A stretch of 64,000 nt of DNA from Cucumis sativus. Taxonomy: Eukaryota > Streptophyta > Magnoliopsida > Cucurbitales > Cucurbitaceae. The notes below the pieces were generated by a model. That model did not search any database and was not told the origin of the DNA. It saw only the letters and a list, made by a program, of their open reading frames with translations. Within the stretch, counting starts at the first letter, position 1. Each line of letters opens with the position of its first letter. Below are positions 10,738 to 23,700 of this stretch, piece by piece. The stretch covers positions 1,798,001-1,862,000 of the forward strand of contig NC_026657.2 in the NCBI RefSeq assembly GCF_000004075.3, given 5' to 3'. The translations under genes were made by a program, and so were the position numbers.

Positions 10738-12492
10738 ATGCGGCATCCCAGCAAGGATCTTTTATATTTGGAGCGGAAAGATTTATCCTCTTCGTCTTTA
10801 GGTGTTTTTAATGGTCGAATTTTCTTCGTTTTTAACCTATATTGAATGTTAGGATTAGTACTTGTTTATTAGCTTTTTTTTTTTTTTTTTTTTTTTTTTG
10901 CCTTGTATCAGAATCCTCACTGCTAGTTTGTAAAAAAAACTCAACGTCCAAGGATCCTACTCGGAATGAAAAACCCATTACAGAACCAGCTTCAAAAAGC
11001 TTAGGTACCTACTTCCCTTTTGATTTTGATTTTTTTTTTCTAAAAAAATCTGCTTTTATTTTCTTTGCTGCTTATTATAGTTTGAAATCTGGACACGTGC
11101 TTAGAATTTTCACTGCATTCACATTTAGAAGTCTAATTGCAAACACGAGCACACCCGTTGAGTCATAATTTTGTGTTTAATGTTGCCTAGATTTTAAAGT
11201 TTAGGATTATGTTAGCTTAGTCAAGTAGTACAAATTATTTGACCAATGATTCTCTTCCCCAATTAGGTAATACTTTGTTGTATCCTCAGCTGTTGTGTAT
11301 CTCATTCAATTTGTTCAATCATTGTTTACCTTGTGGTAAACGCTTCATACATAAGATCTGTGTTTGTTGCAAAATCTATGCATGGGCATGGATGCCTGAT
11401 GGCTGGCTAGGAAATACTCACTGGCTGTTGTCCTTTTCTTGGTTTTCTCATTGTCTGGAAGTATATGGGTTTTTTTAGTTTCAGTTTTTATAGCTTTTGC
11501 AAGTTGTGTTCTGTTTTCGCTTATGCAAGTGATGATGGGAATTTCCAGTTGTTGGTTTAAAACTTTGAGTATTATGCAGTTTGAAGTGATATTTAGTGGT
11601 TGGAATAATACTGACTATATAACATGTAGTGTTGTTAAGTTACCAACTATTGCTAACTTCATAGCACTATTATGAGATGTAATGTAGAGGTTGTTTGTAG
11701 CAACTGTTTCCGACTATATAACATCTTGCACTTCAGCTGGAAACTTATCTCCCATGTTTATGTCGGTACTGCCTTTGGAACATAGAACATTCAGCATCAA
11801 ATTTGAATATATTATAGTGCTTGCGGTGCTTGTTTCCTCTAAGGAGTTGCTTGCTCACTTCCTTTTCACTTATTGTAGTATTGGGAAGAGTCAAAGACTT
11901 CTTGGGAGTAATATCAGAAGCTAATAAAAAGCTGCAAATGGATTCAAAGGTTTGTATATTGACCAACTACTACTTAAAAAAACATTCATTGTTCCTGATA
12001 GATACATTCTTGTTAATTGTCATAGGAAAATGCTGAAAAATATGATATCGAAGCCTTGGATGGCAATGAATCAGAAGTGATTCAATTGGTAAGTCACTTT
12101 TCCTTGTAAGTTGTGTCGTAGACGTGGTAGCTTGGTTTCTCATTATTTTTAATGTCATAATTCGATCTAAATAGGACCTGATGTTGGGTATTGCTGATCT
12201 TCATACTCCTGAAGCTGTGACTGCTGCTGAATCTGCAATAATTGGCAATCACCCTGTAATTCCATTGACTTGTAGTAGTAGCGAGTCAGAGTCTGAAGAG
12301 AGTAGTGATGATAGTATTACCAGTGATCATGATAACGATGACAATGAAAAGAGCGATGATCAGAAGACTGACTGCAGTAACAGATTGTCAGTTAAACTCA
12401 AAAGATCAAATTCTAGAAAAACAAGCTGTAGAAGTAAAAGCAAAGGAAAAGGTAAATCAAAGAAGCGACCAAAGATTCAAGTGCTCTCTTAA
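10738..12492 (+). CDS. NOPCHAP1-type (DUF4598) snoRNP assembly chaperone
   Basis: Five coding exons: 10738-10801, 10912-11004, 11879-11949, 12026-12088, 12175-12492. Phases agree at every GT-AG junction and give 202 residues. The conserved core runs from about residue 53 (VKDFLGVISEANKKLQ) through EKYDIEALDG to VIQLDLMLGIADL near residue 105; this is the pattern I know from NOPCHAP1 (human C12orf45). There NOPCHAP1 links NOP58 to the R2TP complex during box C/D snoRNP assembly. The C-terminus is low complexity: an acidic Ser/Asp/Glu tract from about residue 129, then a Lys/Arg/Ser tail that could act in nuclear or nucleolar targeting. A 5' UTR intron ending at TTCACAG near 10721 is possible. 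The family call rests on remembered motifs; the gene structure is firm. Confidence 0.75.
10873..10899. repeat. poly(T) tract in intron 1
   Basis: A run of about 27 T lies just before the exon 2 acceptor at 10910-10911 and serves as an extreme polypyrimidine tract. Confidence 0.9.
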
Positions 12493-13472
12493 GATCCATC
12501 TTTTTTATCGGACCTGTTGCGTCAATATGGATGCATTGTGGTTTGGAAGTTTTATTCACGGTGGAGGGTATATGAAGTTTCTGAAGCTTGTTCTGACAAA
12601 ATCTCCAAGGTTGCGATTGCTAGCCTAAACCTTTGAAGCTTGGTCGGTGTGAACTGATCTTTGCTCGGCCTTGGGATTTTTAGATATTTCTCTCGTCAAC
12701 TTTATCACAATTTCAAGTGCAGGAAAGGTGCCGTTTCTATGCCATTTCTATTAGGAAATGTAATAGATTTTAAGTTGTAACTAGTGTTGGTCAGTTTCAC
12801 AATTTTGGTTTGTATTGATGATGTCGAATTTAGATGTTTTAAAAATGGCCCTTTTATATATATGTACGATGTAGCTTCAAATAAGTTAAATAGTTTAATT
12901 CTTAGTAAGAGAAGAAGGTTTTTTGGATGGTAAGAAGTGTTTATGTAGCTCATGTTTGGGATTCATTTTAAAATGGTGTAATCACTTTTCTGTATTCAAC
13001 ATCGTTCCCTTAGAATTACTCAAACTCAATTTAACATTTGGTTTTCTACTTTTAGATGGATAAAATTGATCTTGAATAATGAACAATATCTTTGGATTTA
13101 TTTAACCAATTAATAATCACTCCCAAACATCTGTTAAAAGTTTTGATTTTGGATTTTGTTTCTTAAATCTTGGTTCTGAACTTTCTAAATGTCTATTCTA
13201 TTGTGATATCCAGCTTATTAAGAAAATGTTGAGCCTCGCCTTTATTCATCTTATTTTTAATAAATTAAAGACACCTTTTAAGTATGTGTATTAACATGTT
13301 AAATTCAAATTGGTCATTGACAAATAGATGTTCCATGCCTTGATTTCTTTTCTAAAGTTTTAAAGAATGTATTATCGTTATTATAATGTTTGTATCAGAT
13401 TGAGAGTAATGTTGTAACCTTGTTTAAACATTTTTCCTAATAAAAAAGAAAAAAGTTAGTGATATGATCAAT
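12493..13472. other. 3' region of the NOPCHAP1-type gene and spacer to the tRNA genes
   Basis: The first few hundred bases are the likely 3' UTR. The rest is AT-rich without recognisable coding sequence. Confidence 0.5.
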
Positions 13473-13546
13473 GCTTTCATAGCTCAGTTGGTTAGAGCAC
13501 CCGTTTAGTAAGCGGGAGGTCTTGAGTTCAACTCTCAATGAAAGCA
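13473..13546 (+). tRNA. tRNA-Thr (anticodon AGU)
   Basis: A 74-base gene folds as a full cloverleaf without intron. The acceptor stem GCTTTCA pairs with TGAAAGC, followed by discriminator A. The A box is TAGCTCAGTTGG and the B box GAGTTCAACTC. The anticodon stem is CCCGT/GCGGG (one T-G pair) with loop TTAGTAA, giving AGT. CAA lies just upstream, as is usual for plant tRNA genes. It closely matches the known plant nuclear tRNA-Thr. Confidence 0.97.
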
Positions 13547-13569
13547 ATCTAAATCATATTCAGTTACTA

Positions 13570-13577
13570 TTTTTTTT
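13570..13577 (+). terminator. Pol III terminator of tRNA-Thr
   Basis: A run of eight T on the coding strand lies 24 bases after the tRNA 3' end. Confidence 0.8.
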
Positions 13578-13682
13578 CATATATTAACATGAGTTAATGT
13601 TCAATAGCAACCCATCTATCAATCTTTCAGGTAACAACACTAATAAATTACATTACATAAAAATATTGATCAAGCAACAAAT

Positions 13683-13755
13683 GGGGATGTAGCTCAGATG
13701 GTAGAGCGCTCGCTTAGCATGCGAGAGGTACGGGGATCGATACCCCGCATCTCCA
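13683..13755 (+). tRNA. tRNA-Ala (anticodon AGC)
   Basis: A 73-base intronless gene. The acceptor stem GGGGATG pairs with CATCTCC, followed by discriminator A. The A box is TAGCTCAGATGG and the B box GGGATCGATACCCC. The anticodon arm is CTCGCTTAGCATGCGAG. A CAAGCAACAA motif sits immediately upstream. The same strand as tRNA-Thr, 136 bases further on. Confidence 0.97.
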
Positions 13756-13768
13756 TGTAGTACTCCGA

Positions 13769-13773
13769 TTTTT
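13769..13773 (+). terminator. Pol III terminator of tRNA-Ala
   Basis: A run of five T starts 14 bases after the tRNA; a second T5 follows at about 13781. Confidence 0.7.
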
Positions 13774-14690
13774 GTACGTATTTTTCTGCACGTCCGAATA
13801 TAGTCATCAACCCCGCTTTTTATGACGGGCCCAAGCCTTCTTAGGGCCTGCTTAATTTTTCTTTCAAAATTGAAATTGTTTTTCCTTTTATTTTTTTCTT
13901 CTGAATTTTAAATCTCTTTTTGAATTATGGGATTATGTGAAATGTAGTTAGTTGACACATGAGTTGGAGTTGCGTATTTAACTTTTCAAAATTTGTTCTT
14001 TTATCATTATACTATCCTATTTGTTGGATTAAATCTCTTTTGATAATTGTTAGGTCACAGAGTATAATATCTCAGGCATTGTTTTGTGTATTTAGAAAAT
14101 GAAGTTTGAGAGAAAAAAAATCTCATTTTTACTTTTAAGTGTTTCAAATGTTACTTACTTTTATCATTTTTGGGTCGTTTGAGAACTTTATAAAATGATA
14201 TGCACTTCCATTGAGTGGAGGGATGGATGATTGATCTCATTAGTATTTTGGATTGCAATTGGTATCTTGTTGTATGATTTGTGAAACCACAATAATTAGC
14301 TGTAAAAAGTGTGCAATAAAATTAATGTGATATTTATGTGCTACCCATAATAAGTTTTGTATTATGTGAATAAGTTCAACGATATTATATTGCTTGTTAA
14401 AGTCACCTTGATGGTTAAGTTAGTTTTCAACTTAAATATAACACGAGTTTTTGAGGATATCAATAAGCTTATTGAGTTGTTACGAGTTATACGTAAATGT
14501 AACATTGTCACGTCTACGGGTGAAATTAAATTTTACTTTGTAGATATTATATACTTGATTTTGTATACTTGAAAATGTCAAAATTATTAGTAGAAGGAGA
14601 GAGAGAGAGAGAAAAAGAACTCTCAAATAAAAAATGTGGCGGGTAGTCCGGTAGATTTTTAGAGGGGAAAAAAGAGAGCATAAAATCTAC
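13774..14690. other. spacer between the tRNA genes and the TRM3-type gene
   Basis: AT-rich DNA with no clear gene. A GA microsatellite lies at about 14597-14612 in the proximal promoter of the next gene. Confidence 0.55.
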
Positions 14691-14698
14691 AAATGCAA

Positions 14699-14712
14699 AA
14701 ACCCTAGGGTTT
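14699..14712. promoter_or_regulatory. palindromic telo-box upstream of the TRM3-type gene
   Basis: AAACCCTAGGGTTT is a perfect palindrome holding a telo-box on each strand, 57 bases before the ATG at 14770. It lies in the core promoter or leader. Confidence 0.6.
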
Positions 14713-14769
14713 ATGATTCAGACCGTTTGAATTGAAAGCATTTCTATCCATCTTCCAGCTGTGGGGAAG

Positions 14770-17700
14770 ATGTCTCACAACAAAATTTTTTCTATGGCCT
14801 CTGTTTTCAGTTCACTATCAGAAAGCTTCCGTAGAGTGCCTCCAATGGCAGTTCCAGCTATTTTGGATTGCCTTTTTGCTTCTACTGGGTTATCCTCATC
14901 TGAGCTTTTCGACTCGCTTCTTGAAACTTTCCCCAAAACCATTGATGTACTACTCTGAAAAATCCCACTTTGTCAATTATAATATAATTTTGGGTTGTAG
15001 TTAAAAAATGCAGGCAAATACATATTTACCCATGTGGGGAAAATAGCTTTTCATGTTTGTGTGCATGTATGAAACTCATCATAGAAACTATGTTATGTAT
15101 CATTTATCTACGTATGTTGCATCTACGGATGTTGTTTGGCTGTCATTTCATAATTTCAGCTTAAAATCTGTTTGATAATGGTGGAATGGGGTGAAGGATA
15201 ATTGAAGTTGTTGTTTAAGCTGGGATGTAATTGTTTTGGATAGGATGCTACCACGAAGGAGGGAAAGCTTGATGCTGATCAATGTAATTACATCACATCT
15301 TTGGTCTGCGCCCTGTGCCACATACTAAAAAAAGATGGTCAGTCATCATCTGCACCCATATTTTTCCAACTGATTATCCTTTTAATCTTCACAGAGGGTT
15401 GTGTAATATTTTTTTAGCAAGAAACAACATTTTTCATCAATGATAGTACCTTATACTCCACAACTGACAACACTTTACTGTCAAAATCAAGTTGATTTGT
15501 TTGTCTGATTAGTCGAAGTACTTGTAAAGTGGCCTAAACACTTACTGGAATATAAAAAAAAAAAAAAAAAGGGAAAGGAACAGACTTTTACATGTCTCTG
15601 TACTCTTTTAGAGTGAGGTTTTTCATTGTGTGCTATATTACTCCGGCTATTCTTATTAGGGGGAGGATAGAACGTTTTAGGCTGTAATGTGTTGTAAATC
15701 ATATGGTCAATTGATTTAATCCTTAGGTGCCGATCCTACTGCTTTGAAGTCATTCATATGGAAAAGTTTCGTTCCTTTGATAAATAAGACAGCTACATTG
15801 AATCGGGAAATGCTAAACCAGGTACTATTTTTTAAAAGCTTGTTTGATTTGATGATAACTGGAACTTCAGTTTCCAAATATGTTGTTGCTTCATGATAAC
15901 TATCTTGTTGACTTCATTTATTGGTATTAGGTTTCTGAATCATTCATTGATGTTGTAACTGAGACGAACTCATGGCCAATTGTTGAAGCAACCCTAATTC
16001 CATTTTGTATAAGTTCGGCTCTTTATTCCACGAGTGTGCTGCAACATGTTGAGTTGGACACCTTTGAGGTTGACAGACGTTCTTTCATTTTGGGCTCAAA
16101 TGTCCCCGTGCACGAACCTAGAATGGATAATCAGACGATGAAAGACTATGGATTCCTTCAATTACCATTAGCATGCCATGTTTTAGCTATAATGTTAGAT
16201 GCCGTCCTTTGTAATAGACAAGTACCACAAACATCCGACAAAGTGGTGTCAAATGGGTACCAAAAAGCTGAAGAGTTTACTGTTAAACTAATTTGGGATA
16301 TTTGTAATTTATCTGAACAAATGCTCTTACAAAGCTCAGACCATCGATCCTGTGCCATTTGCCATCTTCTTCCAGTAATCTTTGAAGCACTTATTTCTCA
16401 CCATTCTTTAGAGATCTCCATTCAAGGTCATGCATGTAATCTTTCCAGGTTAGGCTTACAAGTTCTTTGAACTTTATGGTTCAAACATGTAGCATGTCCT
16501 AGATTTAAGAATTTGGTTTCACCTCATTATTCTCTTAATGCATATGATTGTCTTACAGGAGCTGTTTCCTCATGAAAATATGGAAATGTTGCAAAAAACT
16601 ATTTTCATTTGGAACTTTGGAGAGAAGAGATGCCTATAGGATTTTGTCTCTTTATTTTTGTTTTTTCCCTCACAATGAAGAGCTTGGAGGTGCTGGAATG
16701 TGTGATGATGGAGAAGAATTTGACATAAAGGCTGATAAAATTTTTTGGGATGAAATTAAAAGAGGCTTGGTATTCAAGTATTCCTTTGATTGAGATTCAT
16801 TTACTTGTACAATCAATGATTAGCGAATGATTTAGAACTATTTTATTTCATGTTTCTTTCTAAAATATTTATTTCATATATGTGGTTGGGTTGATTATGT
16901 TTGTTTGGTGAGCCTGTTTAGGTGGATAAGGAGAGCTCGGTGAGGAAGCAATCCCTACATATATTGAAGAAAGCACTATCTAAAAATGGAAGAGGCAGCC
17001 CAACTACGGTTTCAAAAACTATTTCAAGTGGAAAAGATAGTAATGTTCAAGGAATTACCAAAAGGGAAAGATGGGCCAATAAGGAAGCAAAATCACTGGG
17101 TGTTGGGCAAATTTGCAGCCAAAATAAAATTGCTACAAATAGCCGGCAGCAAAAGTGGGAAGCATTCATACTTCTTTATGAAATGCTCGAAGAATATGGT
17201 TCACACTTGGTTGAAGCTGCTTGGAGTCACCAGGTTCATTAACATTTAATGTTTTTTCAATGTTCATTATCCGTTCTCTTTTATATAATTTAAAACTGGA
17301 CCCCTCAGTCATTTTTGTTGACATTTAGTCTTAGATGGATGCCTAGTTGTTCAATTTTTACATGGTACATTGTACTTTGTGTTGTGTATATAATTGTTTC
17401 ATGTATTTTATATGTATGGCAGTGAAGTTTCACTTTGACAAAAACACTGTTTAGATGAGCTAATGTGAAGGAAACAGATTTATTGTGTCAGTACAAAAGT
17501 TGGGCAACATTAGATTTAATTTTTTGGTCCAAGTTTGAATGACGGAAAAAACTTTCATAAGGTAAGTGTATGTAATTTCTTGACATGTGGATGATGAAGA
17601 TTCATAACCTCCTCTTTTCGTGGAAGGCGAATACTTTAAGATAATGTTAGTAGCTTTAGGGCTTGAGGCAGCCTTTGTCAGATAATAAGATAAACAATTT

Positions 17701-20700
17701 ATTTGGAGGTTCATTGAAATTAAAAGTATTGAAAGAAGAAAAAGAGAAGAAACAAACTATTTTACGTGGAAACCCTAGAACAGGGAGAAAAACCACAATG
17801 CTATTTTCTTATTATTTTCTATATCTCATAATGATACAGGAAACCTTTATTTATAGACTGTAGCCGCCAAAATAAAAATAATAAAAGATAATTAGGGCAC
17901 TATAAAATCTTAGTAAACTTTCGGGCTTTCAACATACAACAAGGCTGCCAATTCTAACACTCCCCCTTAAGTTGAGCCATAAATGTCAAAAAGACCCAAC
18001 TTGCTAACACAAGACTCGAAGCTTTGTCTGAGAAGCCCTTTTGTGAGAATATCAACAATTTGTTGGTTTGAAGGTATGTAAGAAATGCAGATGCTACCAC
18101 TGTCCAATCTCTCTTTGGTAAGGAGTCTGTCAATCAATACATGTTTAGTTCTGTCATGTTGGACCGGGTTATTAGCAATGCTGATAGCCACCTTATTATC
18201 ACAGAGAAGTTTCATAGGCACTTCATAGTCCTGGTGAAGATCAAATAACACCTTTTGAAGCCAAATTTCCTAACAGATTCCCAAACTCATGACCATGTAT
18301 TCAGCTTCAGCACCACTTTTGGCAACAACCCCTTGCTTCTCCAAGTAACGAGATTGCCCCATCAAAAGTACAGTACCCAAAGGTAGATTTTCTATCAACA
18401 ATAGACCCTGCCCAGTCAGAATATGTATTTGCCTCAATACACCTTTTGTCAGTTTTTTTGAATCTCAATCACTTACCAGGAGTTGTTTTTAAATATCTCA
18501 CAATTCTGTTTACTGCCTCCATGTGTTCTTCGTAAGGAGTGTGCATGACTAACAGTACTCACAAGCATATGAGATGTTGGGCCTAGTGTGAGATAAATAA
18601 ATCAGTTTGCCCACTAGGCGTTGATCTTTTTCCTTGTCAATTGGAACTTGTCACATGTATCTCTGAGTTTGGCATTGGGCTCAATAGGTGTATTAGCGGG
18701 ATGACATCCTAGCATATCTGTCTCAGTTAACAAATCAAGGGTGTATTTCCTCTGGGATACAAAGATGCCCACCCTAGTTCTAGCAATTTTCATTCGTCCA
18801 TGGCAGCATTGATCCGAGCATCGACGACTACAGCACTAAAACCGGCGGCTGTCTCCTCTGTTTGATTTCCATTGTTAATTATGTTGTTTAGGGTTTGTTC
18901 AATGTCCCGCTTTGATACCATAGTTAAAGTAGAGACAAAGAACACACAAATTTACGTGGAAACCCGAGTATTGGAAGAAAAACCACGATATTTTTCTTCT
19001 TATTATTTTCTGATTATAAAAAAGGTACAAAAGGGGAATATTTATAGGCAACATGAGCCTAATAAAAAGAATAAAGAATTAGGGTAAAGAAAATCTTAAC
19101 TACCCATGGACTTTCGTCAAGGCCCAAGCCCACTATTTCTAACACTTGGGCTGGTTTTATCTCCACATGGTCATCTCTTCGGGTCATTGCTCAAAGCTTT
19201 CATTTCAGAATAATGAAATCACAGGATTTTTAAAGAGAAGTCTAAAGCTTGGATGGAAAGATTCAATATAATTGTCTGTTCTGATTACTTACATACATTT
19301 ATATTCTGATTACCATAGCCACAAATGGAAGAAAATACAGTCCAAGTCTAAGATCAGCAATATTGCAATCAACAATGTTGCCTTCAATCAATAAACCATA
19401 AAAAATTACATTTAATCACTCAAGAAGGCTAAGAGCTTGTCCAAATGAGCTGTGAAAATGTGCAAGTAATGAGTGGAGTAGAAGGGAAAAAATCAATCAA
19501 AGACGAGCCAAATAAGGAATGTAGGAAGATTGAGGAAGAGGTTGCGTTGAAAGGGGAAAAAAATAAATGTGACACATAAATTACGCAACTTGAACCCGAT
19601 AAGGTGGAACGATCAACTGATAAAATCAAAGAAAAAGACGTTGAAAGCAAAGGAGTGGCAGAAGAAGATACCCATGAGCGTCCCGGTTTGAAAAATTGCA
19701 AAAATCGATTGGTGTCGATTGCAAAGAATGTGGAAGATGATATATTTTGAATTGGGTACTCTAGTGAAGCCGTCGGCATTGCTGAAGAGTTCGAACCGAA
19801 AGATCCAAAGAAGGTAAAAGACACCCCATTTGTGGAGAAGGAAGACGAAGGAGACCGCTTGGCTACTGAAAGAAACCATAGGAAGCCCATTCGCAATCCA
19901 TTTGCCGTTTTCATGATGGACACCACATTTGCAGTCCAATCAAATCTACTGAAATGCAAAAAACAGTTCTAGGGTGCATTGATGATAGTGTTAATGGAAA
20001 CAATTTTCCCTTTCGAAAGCAAAAAATTTGATACACTGGCGTGGGTCATGAATCTGGTTGTTGTTGCCTTGTTAAACAAGAACAATTATTTTAAAGATAA
20101 ATTAAACTCTTTAGAATTATTTTATGTGTATTAAAGCTTTTTTCCTGTTTCCTTTGGAGGAAAAATGACAAACTTTGTAAAGATATATTAAACTCTTTTA
20201 TGTGATCGTGTATAGTTCTTGGCCACTACACAAGTTTCTTTAGTCTATATTCATTAAAAAAACTTGATTTATAACATCTACTTGGATTGGAGGGTTTTTC
20301 TTTACTCCTCATTTTGGAACTGGAACTTCTCATCCTTTGTTTTTTTTTTTTTTTTGGCATATTTTTAGTGGATTGCTCTTGTTTCTAATTAAAAAAGAAT
20401 ACAAAGTCAAGATCATTTAAAATTTTCAAACATGTGTTTCATATAAAGTTTAACTAGTTGTCTCAGAGTCATTACTAATTAACAATGTTTTCTTGCAGAT
20501 ATCCTTGTTACTACAACATCCGACCTCTACGGAATTTGACAGCTTCAGTAGTGGCGTTCATCAGAACCAAATTGAAATGTCTGGTGAAATCTATAGTTGG
20601 TTATCAATTTTGTGGGTTCGGGGATTCCACCATGATAATCCTCTAGGTACCAATAATTTGTTTGTTAGTTGATAGTATGAGTGGGCAAAATAGAACTCTT

Positions 20701-23700
20701 GATGTATGTCATGCATCTTTTTGGATTAAAATTTTATAAGTTTTGCTCCATTGAATTATGCCATCCCTTCTTGTTTATTGCAGTTAGATGCTTGATCATG
20801 CAGTTCTTCTTAACCATTGAGTGGAGGGATAAAGTTCCTTGTTTAAAGTCATTGCCAGAAACTTTTATTATTGGGCCTTTCATTGAAGCACTCAACGATC
20901 CTGTGCAGCACAAAGATTTTGGTTAGTTCATAATATACTTATGTCCTCTGGGCTATCTTCGTGTTTTAAGTGAGCTTGAACCTCCTATATTGAGACAAAG
21001 AATTCTTCTTCCATTATCAAATAATTTGCTTAAGACATTGTCGACAATTCGCACTTGGATGACCAATAATTTTGTGGTGGATGAAAATGAGTGATGTTCA
21101 AATTTCCTAGTCATTTTAATCGTACGTAGACTGGAGTATTATGGCTCCAAACATAAAAGATGATATGATGACATATATTTATTCAGGTTTAAAAGGAATT
21201 TACTCATCCAAGACAGTTGAAGGTGCAGCTCGTTTTGTATGCCAATATACAAATATTCTTGATGCAAGGTATGATATAATTTTCTTTTGGTTGATTAGAG
21301 TAATTTTGAGGGAACCAACTAAACATCACAAAACATTTACGGAAAGCTCACTACAAAAGGAACCAACTCAATGACTATCCATTGCAGTTGGGCTGTTTTC
21401 ATTCTTCCTTTTCAGTTTTCATTTTAAGTTTCCTTACGTTTACTTTGCTGATTTTTCTTCTTCTTTCTATACTTCTATTTTCTGCTTTGTTTTCTCTGGC
21501 TCCTTTTGGAGTTTCTATCTCTGAAAATGGTCCATTTTCCTTCTCGTAATGAAAGTCTCGTTTCTCGTTCGGAAAAAGAAACCAACTTATTATCACAAAA
21601 CTTTATGTCTGTTTATATCATCTTTCTTCCATGAGAAATCATACCGTGGCATCAGTCTTTCTTCTATTGTTGGATTCTGTTGTCTCCTTTCCATAAGAAA
21701 ATGAATATCGTGACCCGTTTATCTTTGATTGGGGAGTATCATTTTATTTATTCAAGGGAGAAATGATGTTTTCCTTTGGAATCCAAATCCTCACGACAAA
21801 TTTCTCGTAGTTCTCTTTCTCAGTGTCTGGTCAATCCCTCTCTCTAGTGGCTATGTATTTAGCTCATCGTAGAAGGTGACAATTCTTAAATAAGGTTAAA
21901 TTATTTGTTATAACTACAAATATTATTGTGATGGAATATTCACATTGTTTTGAGTTGGTTTTGATTGGTGGCTACTTGATAAGATTTGTAATCAATATAT
22001 CAACATTACTTAATCTTGCTTAATAGGGGTCTAGCTATACCTTCAATGTTCAGGACTGTTTTCGTTTTATTTGTTTTTTACCGTTATTATTTGACTCCCT
22101 TGTGGAGTTTGTACCACTTGAGCATCAGTCTCTTTTAGTTTTATCAATAATAAAAAGTTATGCGTGCCTCTTGTTCAAGAAAATTTGTTTCTTGTTAAGA
22201 AAAACATAATAAATGAGGGCCTTGACAGATATTCTCCAGCTGAGCTGATTTAGCGAGTTATTGTAATAATGATGGGTAGCAGTTTTCTTATCTAAAAATT
22301 TTGTATTTTAAGGTGGTTTTGCTAGTCCCTGGATCCAAATTAATGGTTTGCTGGGATATTGGGAAGTCTTGTAATTGTCTATGGCTGTAGGTGGAAACCC
22401 CTCTAGATTGCTTGCACGATCCCCTATTTGTTTTAGCCTTGGCCAGCCTATCTTGTAGCTTGGAAGTTCAGAACTCTTCCTCTAATGAAATCTGTAGTTA
22501 TGCACACTATGGTCAAGGTTATTTAACCAATATTCTCTCAAGTTTTATTTACACAAATTAAATGCCAAATGGGGCTGGAGGCTTAAAATTTGATGTCCTT
22601 GTTACTTGTTTTATAATCTGTTGGATTTCCTTTATCAGTTGTAATATTAGATGTTTGTTATGCATATATTCATCATTTATATCTGTAAGCCGTTTTCCTT
22701 ATTAGCATTTTTGTCTTTTTTTTTAATAGGAAGACTCTGTATTTGATTCATAATATAAAAGAAATATAACAATATTATCTTCCCAATTTCTACTTATTCA
22801 ATATGAATGTAGGACAAGAGTGGTGTTTTTGCATCAACTGACATCTTTGGCCAGGAAGAAATCATTTGGTCGAGTTGGGTTGATCAGCCTATCTGAATGC
22901 ATTGCTTCAGCTGCTTCAATAGTTGGGTTTGACTACAATATTGAAGGAGAGTGCTTTAATGGTTCTTCACTGTCATCCCAGGAGGATTTGATACCTTATT
23001 CTCTGGAGTGCAAACTGGAATTGCTGGATGATCTGAGATTTGTGGTCGAGAGCAGTAAACAACATTTCAATCCTAGTTATCGCCTTCAAGGTTTATGGTT
23101 ATTTCATATGGTTAGGTTATCATTCTTGTTTTTCCTTTAGTGATTGAAAATTGAAAATCAAATCAGTAGATAGTCAGAGAGTGAATAACCATTACACGTT
23201 TATGGGTGTTAGTTTGTGCCAAAGCTCTGGAGGCTGCTGCTTCGGTCTTGTGTACATCAAACTTGGCTCTTGAGGTTGTTCTGCATTTTGTTTCAGCACT
23301 ACCACGAGAGGCTACTGACTATGGAGGTGAGAGAAGATTTCTTCATTTTTTTATTTTTTCTGAATGCAAGCTTGGTTATTCATTTAAAAAATTGGAGTGT
23401 TGAAGTCATTATAATTCTCTCTTCATCTGCATTTTTTTTGTTTATTCTTATCTCTGCCACTTTCTGTTCTAGGTTGCTTAAGGAGGAAAATGCAAAATTG
23501 GCTCTTAGGGTGTGGTAAGAAGTGCTGCAGTACAGAGACAAAGTTTATGAAGAGCCTTATTGAGTTCCCTAAAAGATTTGTGACCCATAATCATTCATCC
23601 GATGCTTCTGTTACTTACGATGATGAAGAATTGGAAGCATGGGAATGTGAGGCAAAACGATGGGCAAGAGTGGTTTTTCTTGCAGTCAAGAAGGAACATC

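Noticed and set aside
11239-11675. Open frames in intron 2 of the NOPCHAP1-type gene
   Set aside because: T-rich intron sequence gives hydrophobic-looking translations with no conserved motif; the flanking exons splice cleanly across it.
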